Origin: Siphonodentalium dalli
Taxonomy: Eukaryota > Mollusca > Scaphopoda > Gadilida > Siphonodentaliidae
NCBI GenBank assembly: GCA_032622095.1
Contig: CP136061.1
Coordinates: forward strand, 47,807,797 to 47,871,796
Direction of reading: 5' to 3'
Length of the DNA: 64,000 nucleotides
Part shown: positions 1-11,892 of the stretch, piece after piece
Layout: the number at the start of each line of letters is the position of its first letter
Numbering within the stretch: the stretch's first letter is position 1
Notes under the pieces: generated by a model
What the model saw: the letters and a program-made list of their open reading frames with translations, nothing else
Databases searched by the model: none
Told to the model about the DNA's origin: nothing
Position numbers and translations under genes: made by a program

Positions 1-30
1 CATTTCCTGTTTACGAGTATTTTAAATAAC

Positions 31-347
31 ATGCCCGGTGGTAAATGCAAATACCAGACGCAATGGGGCGCCAAATTCAAATGGGTGGAGGCGGTTGAGA
101 ACAACACATATAACGCTAGATGTCAGTTATGCAAGAAAATATTTGACGTCGCAAACATGGGCGAAAGTGCCCTGGGCTGGTGTCACATGCAAAAAGTTTG
201 AAGCACCAGAAAAATGACATTGAAATCCAGGGGACTGTACCCATTGCCAGTCTTATGCAGCCAGCACCACAAGCAGCCCAAACTGTCAGTGTCACAGCTG
301 TTAGATCACTAGTACAACCGTATAGAGGCTACTGCCCACATAAATAA
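31..347 (+). pseudogene. hAT-type BED-like zinc finger fragment, frameshifted
   Basis: ATG at 31 opens a 56-residue frame with WGAKFKWVEAVENNTYNARC, then QLCKKIF and MGESAL, resembling the BED-like finger (W..V....A.C..C.K.F....MG..AL..H) of hAT-derived proteins. It ends in TGA at 199-201. The expected His-containing continuation SHAKSLKHQKND is found in another frame (183-347), so an indel near 180 breaks the gene. Only an N-terminal piece is present and no hAT dimerisation domain follows. By inference, a dead transposase or a domesticated-gene remnant. Confidence 0.55.
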
Positions 348-480
348 GAAGGAGTCTAATGAGATCCCACCCACCCCCCCCCCCCCCATCCCGCCACCCA
401 TAGTATCTTATGCGCCACAGGCGCCCGTATAGAGCTAGGCTACTGCCCACATAAATAAGAAGGAGTCTACTGAGATAAAG
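320..480. repeat. Short direct duplication around a C-rich tract
   Basis: GCTACTGCCCACATAAATAA followed by GAAGGAGTCTA occurs at about 328 and again at about 434, separated by a C-rich stretch (368-388) and CCCGTATAGAG. It looks like a local duplication in the remnant upstream. Confidence 0.7.
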
Positions 481-671
481 GCCTAAAAAGCTAAAAATGC
501 TAAAATTATGGTGGAAAACGTGGTATCACATGTATTAAATGTTCAACAGTTGGTTCCTGGAAACTCCTTGAAAATTGTCGGGGCAGTCCTTGAAAATCCT
601 TGAATTGACTACTGGAACCTCCTTGAAACTCCTTGAATTCATTCACCAGAAATGGGCAGATACCCTGTTCA

Positions 672-922
672 AGTTAACTGTTCCATGACTGGAGCTTCCT
701 GAAATTTTGCGAAAACTCTGTGACAATGGCCATAGGGAGCCTCACATATATAAGAGAATACAATGTCCCAACAATAATTACCTTGACCTTGTGAGCTTGT
801 GTATTCTCTTATATATGCAAGGCTCCCTATGGAAGACTCACATTTAAAAGAGAATGCACTGGCACAGGATATTTAATGCTACACCAGTGCAGCTCCCGTC
901 ATGAATAAGTTAATCCTGCGAT
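672..922. mobile_element. TTAA-type MITE of the CATTCTCTTATATATGC family (family C)
   Basis: It is bounded by TTAA (near 676 and 917) and contains inverted arms CATAGGGAGCC..ATATATAAGAGAATAC and the reverse. The ends GCTTCCTGAAATTTTGC and TGCAGCTCCCGTCATGAA recur in the copies near 21270 and 40630. No coding capacity. Confidence 0.7.
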
Positions 923-3290
923 CTGACCTCTTCAACTTGACATGATACTACAAACAGATCAATTCAATATATTGATGATACATATAATTATGTTGTCTAG
1001 TGGTGGTCGATATGTGTTAGTACAAATAAAAACATCTGTGTTTCCGGTGTCCCGACCAACCTGCCGAAATTGGGCTGACCTGGATATGTTTTCCAAAATT
1101 AAAAAAATTAAATTTATTCATGTAATTGACATGTAAAACACATCTATATCGCTAAATATATACTTTATACTATGTTTATTTTAAGCAGCAATAATTTTAG
1201 ATGGAATTTTAAAAAACAATTTACTTCTATTAAAATACATGTCTATATATATTTGTGGTTGCAGATGAATCCCAATCTCAGAAATAAATCTGTTCTGTTC
1301 TGAGAGTCGCACGGCCAGGTGAAAATGCGATGTCAACGTGATGGCACGGCAGTTGTCTAGACTTTTGCTAACAACGCCAATAGTACATCAATGTTGTCAT
1401 GTACGGTATTGTGCAACATTGTGTCACGGTGCAATGAGCCATGGGAGATAGCACTCTCATGTCCCTTCTTGGAACTCAGATTGCTCTGAACTTTCTGGTG
1501 CATATTCTGGGTATATCGTCAGATATAAAACTAGTTTTCTGTCAGAAACTTATGCAACTGGATACAAAGGTATTGAGAATACCAACTTTTATCTTGGTTT
1601 TAGAATATGGTGCTTTATAAGATGGATGTGGAAAAAAAAAAATTGCCAAAAAAAGAAAATTTCCAACCTGCCTACCTGGATTTTTTTGCTCATGAAATCG
1701 GAAACAGACACGTTTTTTTGGGCCTTAATTAGTGGAGTAGATTAGTAATAAAATTGTTCACTTTGTGACTAAAGCATGAAATTTTACACGTATGTACATA
1801 TTCACATACTTAATGATATTAGATGTGGAGCCGCGCTGAAATTTCACTTTAACCCCTCTTTTTTTTAATTTAAAGAGTGTTTAGTGATTAGATAACTTAT
1901 TAAATGTCGCAATTAATCTTACCATGGAATATGCAATTTAAAATCAGGTATATACAGTAATTATTTTTATGGTGAAATTGGAACTCGCCATTCATAATGG
2001 CCATCAAAATGGCACCGCATGTGGAAAATTTGACATGTTTTAATAATATCTTCTAGATCAGTTTCTGCTGTATGGAACCAATTCGGAAATGTGACTTTGT
2101 TGTGTGATGTTCAAGTTAACTGATCACTTGAGCAATGAAATATGCCATTCGTGGGATGCCAGCCCCTTCCGATCCCTCAATAATTTCAATTTTACAGAAC
2201 TTGGTATGAAATTTTACCAAATATCACCATTGGAATTCTAGTCATATTTCAACAAGAAATTAGCAGAACTGTTCAAAGTAAGTGAGGCATACCATTACTC
2301 ATGAATATTTCAACTAAATGGAACCAAAATTGGCCACTTTTATTGTTTCGATCCACCTTAAATGCATCACAATGAGGTGTTTTTAGAAAAAAAATACTCA
2401 GGACCGCTTTCAGAATGTCCCCAAAAGTTGATATTTTCAAATAAATCCCGAACATTATTCTCTGCTTATTCTCTGTTCTTCTGCTGTCAACTGACAACTA
2501 AATGTTCTATTCTGGTTGTCCTAGTACCTTATGCAGCACAACAATTTCATTTTAAATCATGCAGTATGTAATTTTGCCTGAAAACGTCTTATGGGATTCT
2601 GGCCCTGTTTTTGAATGGAAATGAGCAGAACTCTGAAACTGAATTGAGTGGGGTATAACTATGTGCCTAATTTGGCCCAATAACATGTGTAACCATTATA
2701 GATAAGCGGGTGTCAGTCCAGGTAACACTTATATCGTGATAGGCATCCCCACACCTAGCACACTAGAATCAGGGAGAAAAACATTAAATCAACACAGAGA
2801 TGGGATGTTTATTAGCGGCATCAGACTTCGGTGCAAGGGGAGTAATCCAATGTGTTCCACGTGACGCTCTGGTGCAAATATATATGGCAGTAATTGTCAC
2901 AATTTATTCAATTAGAATAATCACTGTAATTATGACTATAGTGCCAGTGACATTTAAATGTGTCATTTGCATTTTTAAGTTTCGGGATATTTAATGAAGA
3001 AATTATTATGAACTGAAACCAATAATTCTATTGAAAAAGTCACAAAATAACAACTTGCCATAAAGTACTGTTTTGCGCCGAAGGAAAACAATCGGTTAGT
3101 GACACAACTGTGGGAAATATAAATCTGCTCAATGCACAAGAGGCCCTTGCCTGGATGTCCAGAATGATGTTACATATGCAGTTATCACCCTTATGTTTAA
3201 TGCGATACAATCGATGTTAAATTTAGGACAGTTATGTTTATAATTAATTAGAGAAAGTCTCAGTGCAGGTCAATGGCATTTGTTGAACTT
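923..3290. other. Unassigned AT-rich sequence
   Basis: No gene or clear repeat was recognised. There are only short chance frames and homopolymer runs (for example A-tracts at 1629 and T-tracts near 1858). Around 1980-2040 and 2140-2270 there are traces of the 'ATGGCCNCCA' dispersed repeat that is better seen at 20810-21270. Confidence 0.5.
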
Positions 3291-3506
3291 ATTGTCTGAA
3301 CATTTCTTAAGGGAACTACTCGTCAATGAGTATTTATAGTAAAGAAAGGGCTAACTTAAGCAAGGAGAGCCGCAACATGTTGGGTTGAGAAAAAAAAATT
3401 AAACTTGACTTAGTAGAACAAAATGTTATATTTAAAAGCCTAAGAGATAATATGATTAAGAGTGTTTGTGTGTATATGATAAAACATAGAGGTTTATGAG
3501 ATGAGC

Positions 3507-3916
3507 TTAACCCTTTACCCAACAAACCGGCCAAAACCGGCCAAAACCGGCCAAATAAAGCTTCAACAGCCTAAAATATCTTCGGTCTGTCTCAATAGAA
3601 CCATACAAATATGGATATCATTGGAACCGGCTCCTTGATCACATTGTGATAGTTACAGTTATGCCCTGTGCCAATGCATTCTCTTATATATGCGAGTCGA
3701 CCATAGGTCGCCTCGCATATATAAGAGAATGCATTGGCCTAAAACAAATCTTTTTTTAACACTTTTTAACATTTTTTCTTACATTCTTTAACAATTTTAT
3801 AATTTTTAATGTGTTAAGCCAATGCATTCTCTTATATATGCGAGGCGACCTATGGTCGACTCGCATATATAAGAGAATGCATTGGCACAGGGCCGCTCTG
3901 TTTGGTAAAGGGTTAA
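3507..3916. mobile_element. piggyBac-like MITE, family C, TTAA duplicated
   Basis: TTAA at 3507-3510 and 3913-3916 flank ends CCCTTTACCCAACA..and ..GGTAAAGGG. Internal parts: three ACCGGCCAAA units, a TCTGTCTCAATAGAACC block, and two perfect hairpins built from CCAATGCATTCTCTTATATA with a GTCGACCATAGGTCGCC loop. TTAA targets and CCYT ends are the signature of piggyBac-type transposition. Non-autonomous. Confidence 0.85.
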
Positions 3917-3929
3917 TATACTGTTATGC

Positions 3930-4835
3930 ATCAAAAACACTTGTCCATCCGTGTACTGAATTTTGTCCAAGCTTGTATTCATACATTTTTCAGTCAATTT
4001 TTTAAAAACTTGGCACTTATTTAGTACCATGGAAACCTGTTCACCTGCAATTATGAGGTCCGTTCACCTTTTTTTTAATTGAGTTTTCCCAGGTTTTTTA
4101 CTTAGAATTTTTTTTGCAACATTCTTAATTATGTCCAATCTTGTATTCTATGGGAAGCCAAATTGACATTTAATAGATAATTGCGCTTAAGCGCAATAAG
4201 GAATCTCTAATTGCACTTAATCGCAATTAGAGATACCTTATTGTGCTTATAAGTGCAATAAGATATTCCTTATTGTGCTTAAGTGCAATAAGATATACCT
4301 TATAAGTGCAATAAGGAATATTCTTACATCCTGATTGCTCTTAAGCGCAATTAATATCTCCCTCATGAGATCACCCCTCTGCAAATAGTAGAATTATCCT
4401 ATATTTGCTCCACCCATTGTACCATGGACTACACCATTTGAATTATAGGGAGTTTATGTAATGTGGCTAATGCGCAATAAGGAATATTCCCTTATTGCGC
4501 TTAAGCTCAATTATATACTAAATGTCAATTTGGCTTCCCATAATATTCCTACATTTTCCAGTCAATTTAAAAAAAAAACTTGGCACAGCTATTTAGTGCC
4601 ATGGAAACCTGTCCACCTGTGATTATGATATCCGTCTGACTTTTTTGGTGGAGTGAATTTATTGATAAATTATTTCGTCTTAGAAATTTTTCGCAACATA
4701 CATAATTATGTCCGAGCTTGTACTCCTTGTGTTTTTTTTTTCAAAAAAGAAACATATTAAATATGGGTACACTTAATGTAGCCCAGTTGCACTGCAGGGG
4801 TATCCTTTGTCCCATTGGGACAGTCCTAGCTCTAA
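3930..4835. repeat. Dispersed repeat with CCATGGAAACCTG and GTCCCATTGGGACAG
   Basis: It shares TTAGTACCATGGAAACC, CACCTGCAATTATGA and the terminal TCCCATTGGGACAGTC with 41755-42385. Here it is interrupted by the TATGGGAAGCC element. Non-coding. Confidence 0.65.
4149..4543. mobile_element. TIR element TATGGGAAGCC with CTTAAG palindrome cluster
   Basis: Inverted ends TATGGGAAGCCAAATTGACA / TGTCAATTTGGCTTCCCATA enclose many short palindromes of the type GCGCTTAAGCGC. TATTC precedes and follows it and the host repeat reads through, which suggests a 5-bp target duplication. Superfamily not assigned. Related in design to 22357-23331. Confidence 0.75.
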
Positions 4836-4929
4836 TTTTACCTGCAGATTTTTAACTTGTTGTTTTCGTGGCTAACTTTCTACATTCAATATTAATTTAT
4901 GCAATATCAATGAAAACACCTTATATTAC

Positions 4930-5140
4930 TTAAAGGTACTCAATCTGATCAGACGCTCCTAAATTAATATTTCTTTGGCTTCGGGGATAAATAATATTTG
5001 ATTCGAGTCAATGAACCCACCCATCAAAGCTCAGAGTGATCAGATATAGATTTTTGAAGTATGTTAAAATCAAATATTTTTTACCCCGAAGCCAAAGAAA
5101 TAGTAATTTAGGAGCATCTGATCGGATTGAGTACTTTTAA
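4930..5140. mobile_element. TTAA MITE with AGGTACTCAATC ends
   Basis: TTAA at both ends. The arms AGGTACTCAATCTGATCAGA and their inverse carry long complementary interiors (TTCTTTGGCTTCGGGG). Other copies are at 30172-30640 and 46431-46855. Likely piggyBac- or Kolobok-type target choice. Confidence 0.8.
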
Positions 5141-5780
5141 CCTTCCAGTTTGTTAAAAACACAAATGCAATAATGTATCAATTGAATTAATTTACTTATT
5201 TTATCATTGTCAGTTATATAAATTTGGGCTTTAATTATCGGCTGATTTACCTATACTAGATAATTGCAGTTGGTTGCATGGACCATTTCCCCCAGCCACT
5301 AGCAGAAAGCCTGCTTAATACTTTAATTGTTTGCATGTTTTTCATAATAAGCTATTCGAGTTTGAAATATAAGAAAGGTACTAAAACTGACCATAAGGCA
5401 AAACAAAATTAATTATCTGTTTCTCAGATATGTGCCTCCTCATAAAAATATGACCCGCAGCAGATGCCTTTTAGGGCAGACCGAAAAATAAATTACAAAT
5501 CATTCTGCCGCGCGGCTTCACAACTCATTGTAAACAATCTCTAATACTACTCGCCATCTTTCTTATCTGTGATAAAAATAAAGTTCTCTTTTTGATTTGT
5601 ATAAACTACGTCAACTTGGGATGTACAACAGACTGTTACATTGAAATTGTCTTCACACTTAATCATGAAAAGTAATTTTTCTCACCCAACAATGTTTTTT
5701 GATCATTCGTGAGTATACACATAAAAACTCCCTGCTCAGAAATTTTTTTTGTAAAAACCTGACTGATGGGTAACTTTGTA
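5141..5780. other. Unassigned AT-rich sequence
   Basis: Nothing recognisable. It lies between two MITEs. Confidence 0.4.
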
Positions 5781-5970
5781 CAGTGATTCCCTAAATAATC
5801 AACTCCTTAACTACAGCAGGATTTAGTTGGAAATATGGCTTGTTGCCATTCATCAGAAAGCTCTCAGTGAGAGCTTTCCAATGAATGGCAAGCCATATTT
5901 CCGACTAAATCCTGAAAAGTTACCCATAATTCTGCTGTGGTTAAGGAGTCGATTATTTAGGGCATTACTG
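5781..5970. mobile_element. Family A pogo-like hairpin MITE, copy 1
   Basis: Defines family A. A TA-flanked element of about 190-215 bases begins CAGTAATGCCCTAAATAATC and ends with the exact inverse. Its arms of about 100 bases are almost fully complementary and meet at GAAAGCTCTCAGTGAGAGCTTTC. TA duplication plus CAGT ends suggests Tc1/mariner-pogo (Tigger-like) mobilisation. No coding sequence. This copy has a deletion in the left arm. Confidence 0.85.
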
Positions 5971-6266
5971 TAGGTACTAATAAATATAAAAACCTTTTTG
6001 CCTGCCCATTTTGAGAAAAAAAAAGTGTCCTAGAAACAGAAAATATATTTTGTGTGGTCTAAACAAAGTTTTTTCTCAAAATAAGTGATCTGCATAGAGT
6101 TTATCACTGCGACTAGGACTTCATGATATGACAAAACAAATTATTGATATCCACATTATTATTGGTATATATCAATAATTTTAATTTAACAGCATTTGTA
6201 AATGTTGGCATTTACGAAAAGCTGCATATGATAATGAATAGTTTTCATATTTTCGTTGCACACATA

Positions 6267-6478
6267 CAGTAATGCCCTAAGTAATCGACTCCATAAACAC
6301 AGCAGAATTATGGGTAACTTTTCAGGATTTTGTCGGAAATATGGCTTGTTGCATTCATTGGAAAGCTCTCGGGGAGAGCTTTCCAATGAATGGCAACAAG
6401 CCATATTTTCGACTAAATCCTGAAAAGTTACCCATAATTCTGCTGTGTTTAAGGAGTCGATTACTTATGGCATTACTG
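6267..6478. mobile_element. Family A MITE, copy 2
   Basis: Nearly full-length hairpin with TA on both sides. The centre reads CTCTCGGGGAGAG. Confidence 0.88.
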
Positions 6479-6864
6479 TAACATTTCCATGTCACTCTGT
6501 GAAAACACTGCTTATACAACCACAATGGTGTTCAATTAACACCCATTCAATTATAGAATGAGTAGCCTTCCTGTCACACTAATTACTTTAAATGCCTTTA
6601 GTTGTTCTACAGACTCTTTGTCTCACCACCGATGCAGATGACAGTCATGGCTGTTTGCGTATTACGACATGGTCGGTTAGAATACTCCTACACGTTATAT
6701 CAGTTGAATGGCCATTTTGACTAAACCTTCGTGAACATATCAAAATAAATCATCGACCACAATAATTTTGTTTCTGCTCGATACGATACGATAATTAAAA
6801 AATATATCGATATGATATCGATATACCGTGAAGCCCTAACTGCGACGTAAAATGCAATCAAATA

Positions 6865-7022
6865 AGGATTAACTGTCATGTGGACTGTTTTTATGGAGAT
6901 GTAACCGTGAGGTAAGTGGTCATAACTTGTGTAAAACCAGAAGGGTTTTACATACAAGTTATGACCACTTACCTCATGGTTACATCTCCATAAAAAACAG
7001 TCCACATGACAGTTAATCCTTA
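6865..7022. repeat. Near-perfect palindrome with about 75-base arms
   Basis: AAGGATTAACTGTCATGTGG and its inverse bound arms that meet at GGTTTT around an AGAAG loop. Only a few mismatches. It differs from all other families in the window and no second copy was seen. GTTAA occurs near each end. Confidence 0.85.
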
Positions 7023-7501
7023 TATTTATATACATTTAGCGAAAAAGCCACTTTTGTAAATGTATTTAAATCGAAAAGTGTATCGTGACAAAACCAGCCC
7101 AAAATAACCCATAGCACCCTTGGCAAAAGTTCACAGGAACAATTGAAACCCGATGATTTATTAAGTCAATCCTGCGCGAATCCAAATGCGCCCAAAACAT
7201 TACGCGTTCGTCTTTCCAAACCCAAAATGACGTATCGATGTTGTTATGAGCTTGTTGTTATTAGCTGGTGCGCATTCACCAAGAAATAACTGCAACTAGC
7301 CACGTGGGCGCCGACCAATCAGAATGCTGGATTTAGTGATGACAACACTTAGTATGTAAATATTATTAATTCAAGAATTTATTGACAAAAACCCTGTTGG
7401 TTGGGCCTAAACAAAGTTTCCAAAAAAAATATAAATAAAAAAAATATGCCTGCATGTCCCTGTACTACTTTTCCCCTGTATTACGGCAACATCACTATTT
7501 T
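7023..7501. other. Unassigned sequence upstream of minisatellite
   Basis: Nothing was recognised apart from an A-rich patch near 7420. Confidence 0.4.
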
Positions 7502-9110
7502 GTATGCCTTGGCTAGTGGATGAACATAAACATCACTATTTTGTATGCCTTGGCTAGTGGGTGAACATAAACATCACTATTTTGTATGCCTTGGCTAGTG
7601 GATGAACATAAACATCACTATTTTGTATGCCTTGGCTAGTGGGTGAACATAAACATCACTATTTTGTATGCCTTGGCTAGTGGATGAACATAAACATCAC
7701 TATTTTGTATGCCTTGGCTAGTGGGTGAACATAAACATCACTATTTTGTATGCCTTGGCTAGTGGATGAACATAAACATCACTATTTTGTATGCCTTGGC
7801 TAGTGGGTGAACATAAACATCACTATTTTGTATGCCTTGGCTAGTGGGTGAACATAAACATCACTATTTTGTATGCCTTGGCTAGTGGGTGAACATAAAC
7901 ATCACTATTTTGTATGCCTTGGCTAGTGGGTTTTATGCCTTGGCTAGTGGGTGGTATGCCTTGGCTAGTGGGTGGTATGCATTGGCTAGTGGGTGGTATG
8001 CCTTGGCTAGTGGGTGGTATGCCTTGGCTAGTGGGTGGTATGCCTTGGCTAGTGGGTGGTATGCCTTGGCTAGTGTGTGGTATGCCTTGGCTAGTGGGTG
8101 GTATGCATTGGCTAGTGGATGGTATGCATTGGCTAGTGGATGGTATGCCTTGGCTAGTGGATGGTATGCCTTGGCTAGTGGATGGTATGCCTTGGCTAGT
8201 ATGTGGTATGCCTTGGCTAGTGGGTGGTATGCCTTGGCTAGTGGGTGGTATGCCTTGGCTAGTGGGTGGTATGCCTTGGCTAGTGGGTGGTATGCCTGGG
8301 CTAGTGGGTGGTATGCCTTGGCTAGTGGGTGGTATGCCTTGGCTAGTGGGTGATATGCCTTGGCTAGTGTGTGGTATGCCTTGGCTAGTGGATGAACATA
8401 ATTAGTATATCTGTGGCTTGTAACATCACTATTGTGTATGCCTTGGCTAGTGGGTCAACATAAATAGTATATCTGTGGCTTGTATCACTATTTTGTATGC
8501 CTTGGCTAGTGGGTCAACATAAATAGTATATCTGTGGCTTGTATCACTATTTTGTATGCCTTGGCTAGTGGGTCAACATAAATAGTATATCTGTAGCTTG
8601 TATCACTATGTTGTATGCCTTGGCTAGTGGGTCAACATAAATAGTATATCTGTGGCTTGTATCACTAATTTGTATGCCTTGGCTAGTGGGTCAACATAAA
8701 TAGTATATCTGTGGCTTGTATCACTATTTTGTATGCCTTGGCTAGTGGGTGGTATGCCTTGGCTAGTGGGTGGTATGCCTTGGCTAGTGGGTGGTATGCA
8801 TTGGCTAGTAGGTGGTATGCCTTGGCTAGTGGGTGGTATGCCTTGGCTAGTGGGTCAACATAAATAGTATATCTGTGGCTTGTATCACTATTTTGTATGC
8901 CTTGGCTAGTGGGTGGTATGCCTTGGCTAGTGGGTGGTATGCCTTGGCTAGTGTGTGAACATAAATAGTATATCTTGGCTAGTGGGTGAACATAAATAGT
9001 ATATCTTGGCTAGTGGGTGAACATAAATAGTATATCTGTGGCTTGTATCTCTATTTTGTATGCCTTGGCTAGTGGGTGAACATAAATAGTATATCTGTGG
9101 CTTGTATTTT
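7502..9110. repeat. Composite minisatellite built on GTATGCCTTGGCTAGTGG
   Basis: Three unit lengths share the core. 7502-7925: 41-bp units ending AACATAAACATCACTATTTT, whose first eight copies alternate GGA/GGG (an 82-bp higher-order unit). About 7925-8400: 21-bp units with TGG linkers. About 8400-9110: 59-bp units with CAACATAAATAGTATATCTG mixed with further 21-bp runs. The 21-bp length leaves two frames open (repeats YALASGW and MPWLVGG). This is a consequence of the period, not evidence of a gene. Confidence 0.93.
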
Positions 9111-9262
9111 ATTTGATTGAGTATATTTTCCAGCGTTTGTGCAACACTCCAAACAGATGGCGTAACACAGTCGATTTTTGCAAAAGTTGGCAAATATGTC
9201 ATTATTTTGCTGAATGTAGTGAATGTTCTGCGAGAGGTATATCTTTCATTACTATAACTAGA

Positions 9263-9741
9263 CCTCAAAATATGGTGCTGGAAATTTTCAGAGTGAGGTC
9301 CCAGAGTGTGAATTTAGTGATGCTACCCCACACATTTGGCTAGCATCACTAAATTCACCCTCTGGGGACCTCATTCTGCTTAGGCTCCATCTTCACTGTA
9401 ATCACTGAAAGTATCTTTATTATCAAATTAACAAGTTTTTTTTTAGATTCTTCAGAAACTTCTTTAGAAAGTTTCTTTTTCTTTTTTAATTCAGTTTCTC
9501 TATAGCCCTAAATTGGCAGGGGACACAATTAATAATCTAGGTGCCCAATCACAATCTTCACCATCTGGGAACTTAAATCTAAGTCTACATAGATCTCCAA
9601 TAGCAGATGAGGCCATATGCAGAATGAGCTCCCCAGAGGATGAATTTGGTGATGGTAGCCTGCTGAGCGGGTTAGGTTAGCTTTACTAAATTCACCCTCT
9701 GGGAGAACTCATTCTGCAAATGTCTGGCACCATATTTTGAG
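9263..9741. mobile_element. Family B-related MITE, CCTCAAAATATGG subfamily
   Basis: Two hairpins (GAGGTCCC..GGGTGAATTTAGTGATGC and inverse) flank a spacer with CCTAAATTGGCAGGGGACAC. The ends are CCTCAAAATATGGTGC / CACCATATTTTGAG instead of CAAGCC. No clear target duplication. Confidence 0.7.
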
Positions 9742-10083
9742 CCCTATTTATATCTTTTGACTTCTAAAACATTGTGAGGCAGACCTTGCTCATGTGTATA
9801 TGCTGATTGTTTTAAACTTCAGTTTCAGATTTTGGTCATACAGGTGGATGGCATTTATTTGTTGTACCATTTTCCTTGTGCAGGAAATAACATCATTGTT
9901 TGTATTTTTTATTACACATCGGCTTCAGTTTATTGGCGGAAATATAGAATTCTAAGGCCAAAGGTCAGAAAATGTCATCAACAATGTGAACCTTGGGGGA
10001 AGAGGGGTACAGTGAACATGAACTTGCAAAGTTTAGGGCAGATTAAGACCAGTAAATAATCAGCATGTTCCTGAACAAGGCCT

Positions 10084-10445
10084 TAAAGAGGGTCTATCTC
10101 TTGCTAAACATGTTTTCTATAGTTTTCGGGGTATAAAATAATAGATATGAGTTGAAGAAGTCTGTCCAGAAACACTTCTATCAAATTAATATTGATTTTA
10201 TATCGATATTTTCTTATACAATTTGATTATCAACTGGGACATTGTTTCGTTACTATTTAAAGAATTTTTAGATAGAGTTATCCTTCATGCCACGCTCCAA
10301 AAGAACGCGAGCCATAAAATGTCCCAAATTGATTGTATGTATATCTTACCAGAAAATTCAAAATAAAATTAATATTAATTGATAGAAGCATTTCCAGACA
10401 GGGTATTTTGATTCATATTTATTATTTTATACCCCAGTAACTATA
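10084..10445. mobile_element. Degenerate AGGTGGATTATCTC-type TIR element
   Basis: CTTAAAGAGGGTCTATCTCTTG, GGGGTATAAAATAATAGATAT and the inverse block TATTATTTTATACCCC match 22624-23144 and 35490-35945. The right end is abutted by a family A MITE. Confidence 0.55.
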
Positions 10446-10447
10446 TA

Positions 10448-10679
10448 CAGTAATGCCCTAAATAATCGACTCCTTAACCACAGCAGAATTATGGGTAATT
10501 TTTCAGGATTTAGTCCGAAATATGGCTTGTTGCCATTCATCGGAAAGCTCTCACTGAGTGCTTTCCGATGTATGGCAACAAGCCATATTTCCGACTAAAT
10601 CCTCAGTGAGGGCTTTCCGATGAATGGCAACAAGCCATATTTTCAACTAAATCATGAAAAATTACTTAGGGCATTACTG
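10448..10679. mobile_element. Family A MITE, copy 3, with duplicated arm segment
   Basis: After the first hairpin turn the segment GAATGGCAACAAGCCATATT is repeated, giving two consecutive right-arm pieces. The end reads GGGCATTACTG. Confidence 0.8.
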
Positions 10680-11521
10680 TACAACAGTTTATAAGAAAAC
10701 ATAGACCATCTTTAATAGTTGTGCAATGCCTTTGTTGTATTCTGTAGATTTGTAGCTACCTAATCCTCTGTAGCCTAGCTTGCTGATGCACTTTATTAAT
10801 TGAAGTCACTCTTATGTGATTTGATATACCAGCAGGGCCCAGCCTAGAGGGCTGCTTTGGGGACATACATCAAAGCAGTATATTTAATGCATATTTTCTT
10901 ACTCACTTAATGGTTTATAAATGGGGTCTTGTGTTGCATAATACTTATTGAATCATAGAAGGGTGATGTTGGGGTGAAAATTTAACTTCAGCCATTATTA
11001 CTTCTCCCTCATAACAGTCCACTTCTCCCTGATAACAAAACAGGGAGACTTCTCCAAATAGAAAACTCTAGGCTGGTTGCTGTTTACACTTATGTTTAAA
11101 ATTTAACATTTATATTATTTTCATCTAGGTCGAAAGACTGTATATAATTCATGTACACTTGCACAATTATACAATTTTCGTCATTTCATCCACTCTGGTG
11201 TGTGTTGTCAATGCTTGTGTAGCTACCTTGTGATTCAGCCACGGCCAAATTAAAACCCAATGTATAAAATAAACCCAGTTGGTGAATATGAGCCCTAATG
11301 TGTTTGTGAATAAAATCTGCACAATCTGCTTCATGTTTCATGATGGTGCGATTTTCTATAAACTGAACACCTCTCTAAACTGAATGAAAAGGTGAATGGC
11401 TTGGAGAGGTTTTATACTTTACTTAATATTTTAGGGAATTTAGGGAGATGAGATATGTGAATTACCGTATATCATCACTCTGTTTTTGTCCTAAAATTGG
11501 ACTGGGCATTTTAATTTGAAT
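10680..11521. other. Unassigned sequence
   Basis: No gene seen. Near 11350-11420 there is a short dyad ACACCTCTCTAAACTG / GGAGAGGTTTTA, resembling pogo/Tigger-type ends (compare 21435). Confidence 0.4.
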
Positions 11522-11632
11522 AACAGAGGGTGAATTTAGTGATGCTAGCCTATCTTGTGAGATAGCGTCACTAAATTCACCCTCTGGGAACCTCATTCTG
11601 CGAATGTCAGACACACTATTTCCAGACTTGAA
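11522..11632. mobile_element. Family B fragment (right hairpin)
   Basis: One hairpin AGAGGGTGAATTTAGTGATG / inverse, followed by GACACACTATTTCCAGACTTG. The left part is missing. Confidence 0.7.
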
Positions 11633-11691
11633 CAATAAACTATCTCCTACCTTATTAAGAGTCTCGCAGTTGTCTAGACTACAGCAATTCC

Positions 11692-11892
11692 CTAAATAAT
11701 CGACTCCTTAATGCAGAATTATGGGTAACATTTCAGGATTTAGTCGGAAATATGGCTTGTTGCCATTCATCGGAAAGCTCTCAGTGTCAGAGCTCTCCGA
11801 TGAATGGCAACAAGCCATATTTCCAACTAAATCCTGAAAAGTTACCCATAATTCTGCTGTGGTTAAGCAGTCAATTATTTGGGGCATTACTG
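11692..11892. mobile_element. Family A MITE, copy 4
   Basis: TA-flanked, left end altered to CAGCAATTCCCTAAATAATC. The centre reads CTCAGTGTCAGAG. Confidence 0.82.

Noticed and set aside
6721-7035. 104-codon minus-strand frame
   Set aside because: It spans the orphan palindrome, has no domain, and the reverse arm gives a similar peptide.
7889-8405. Long open frames with heptapeptide repeats YALASGW and MPWLVGG
   Set aside because: They arise because the 21-bp tandem unit is a multiple of three without stops. Two overlapping frames are open, and there is no splice or start context.
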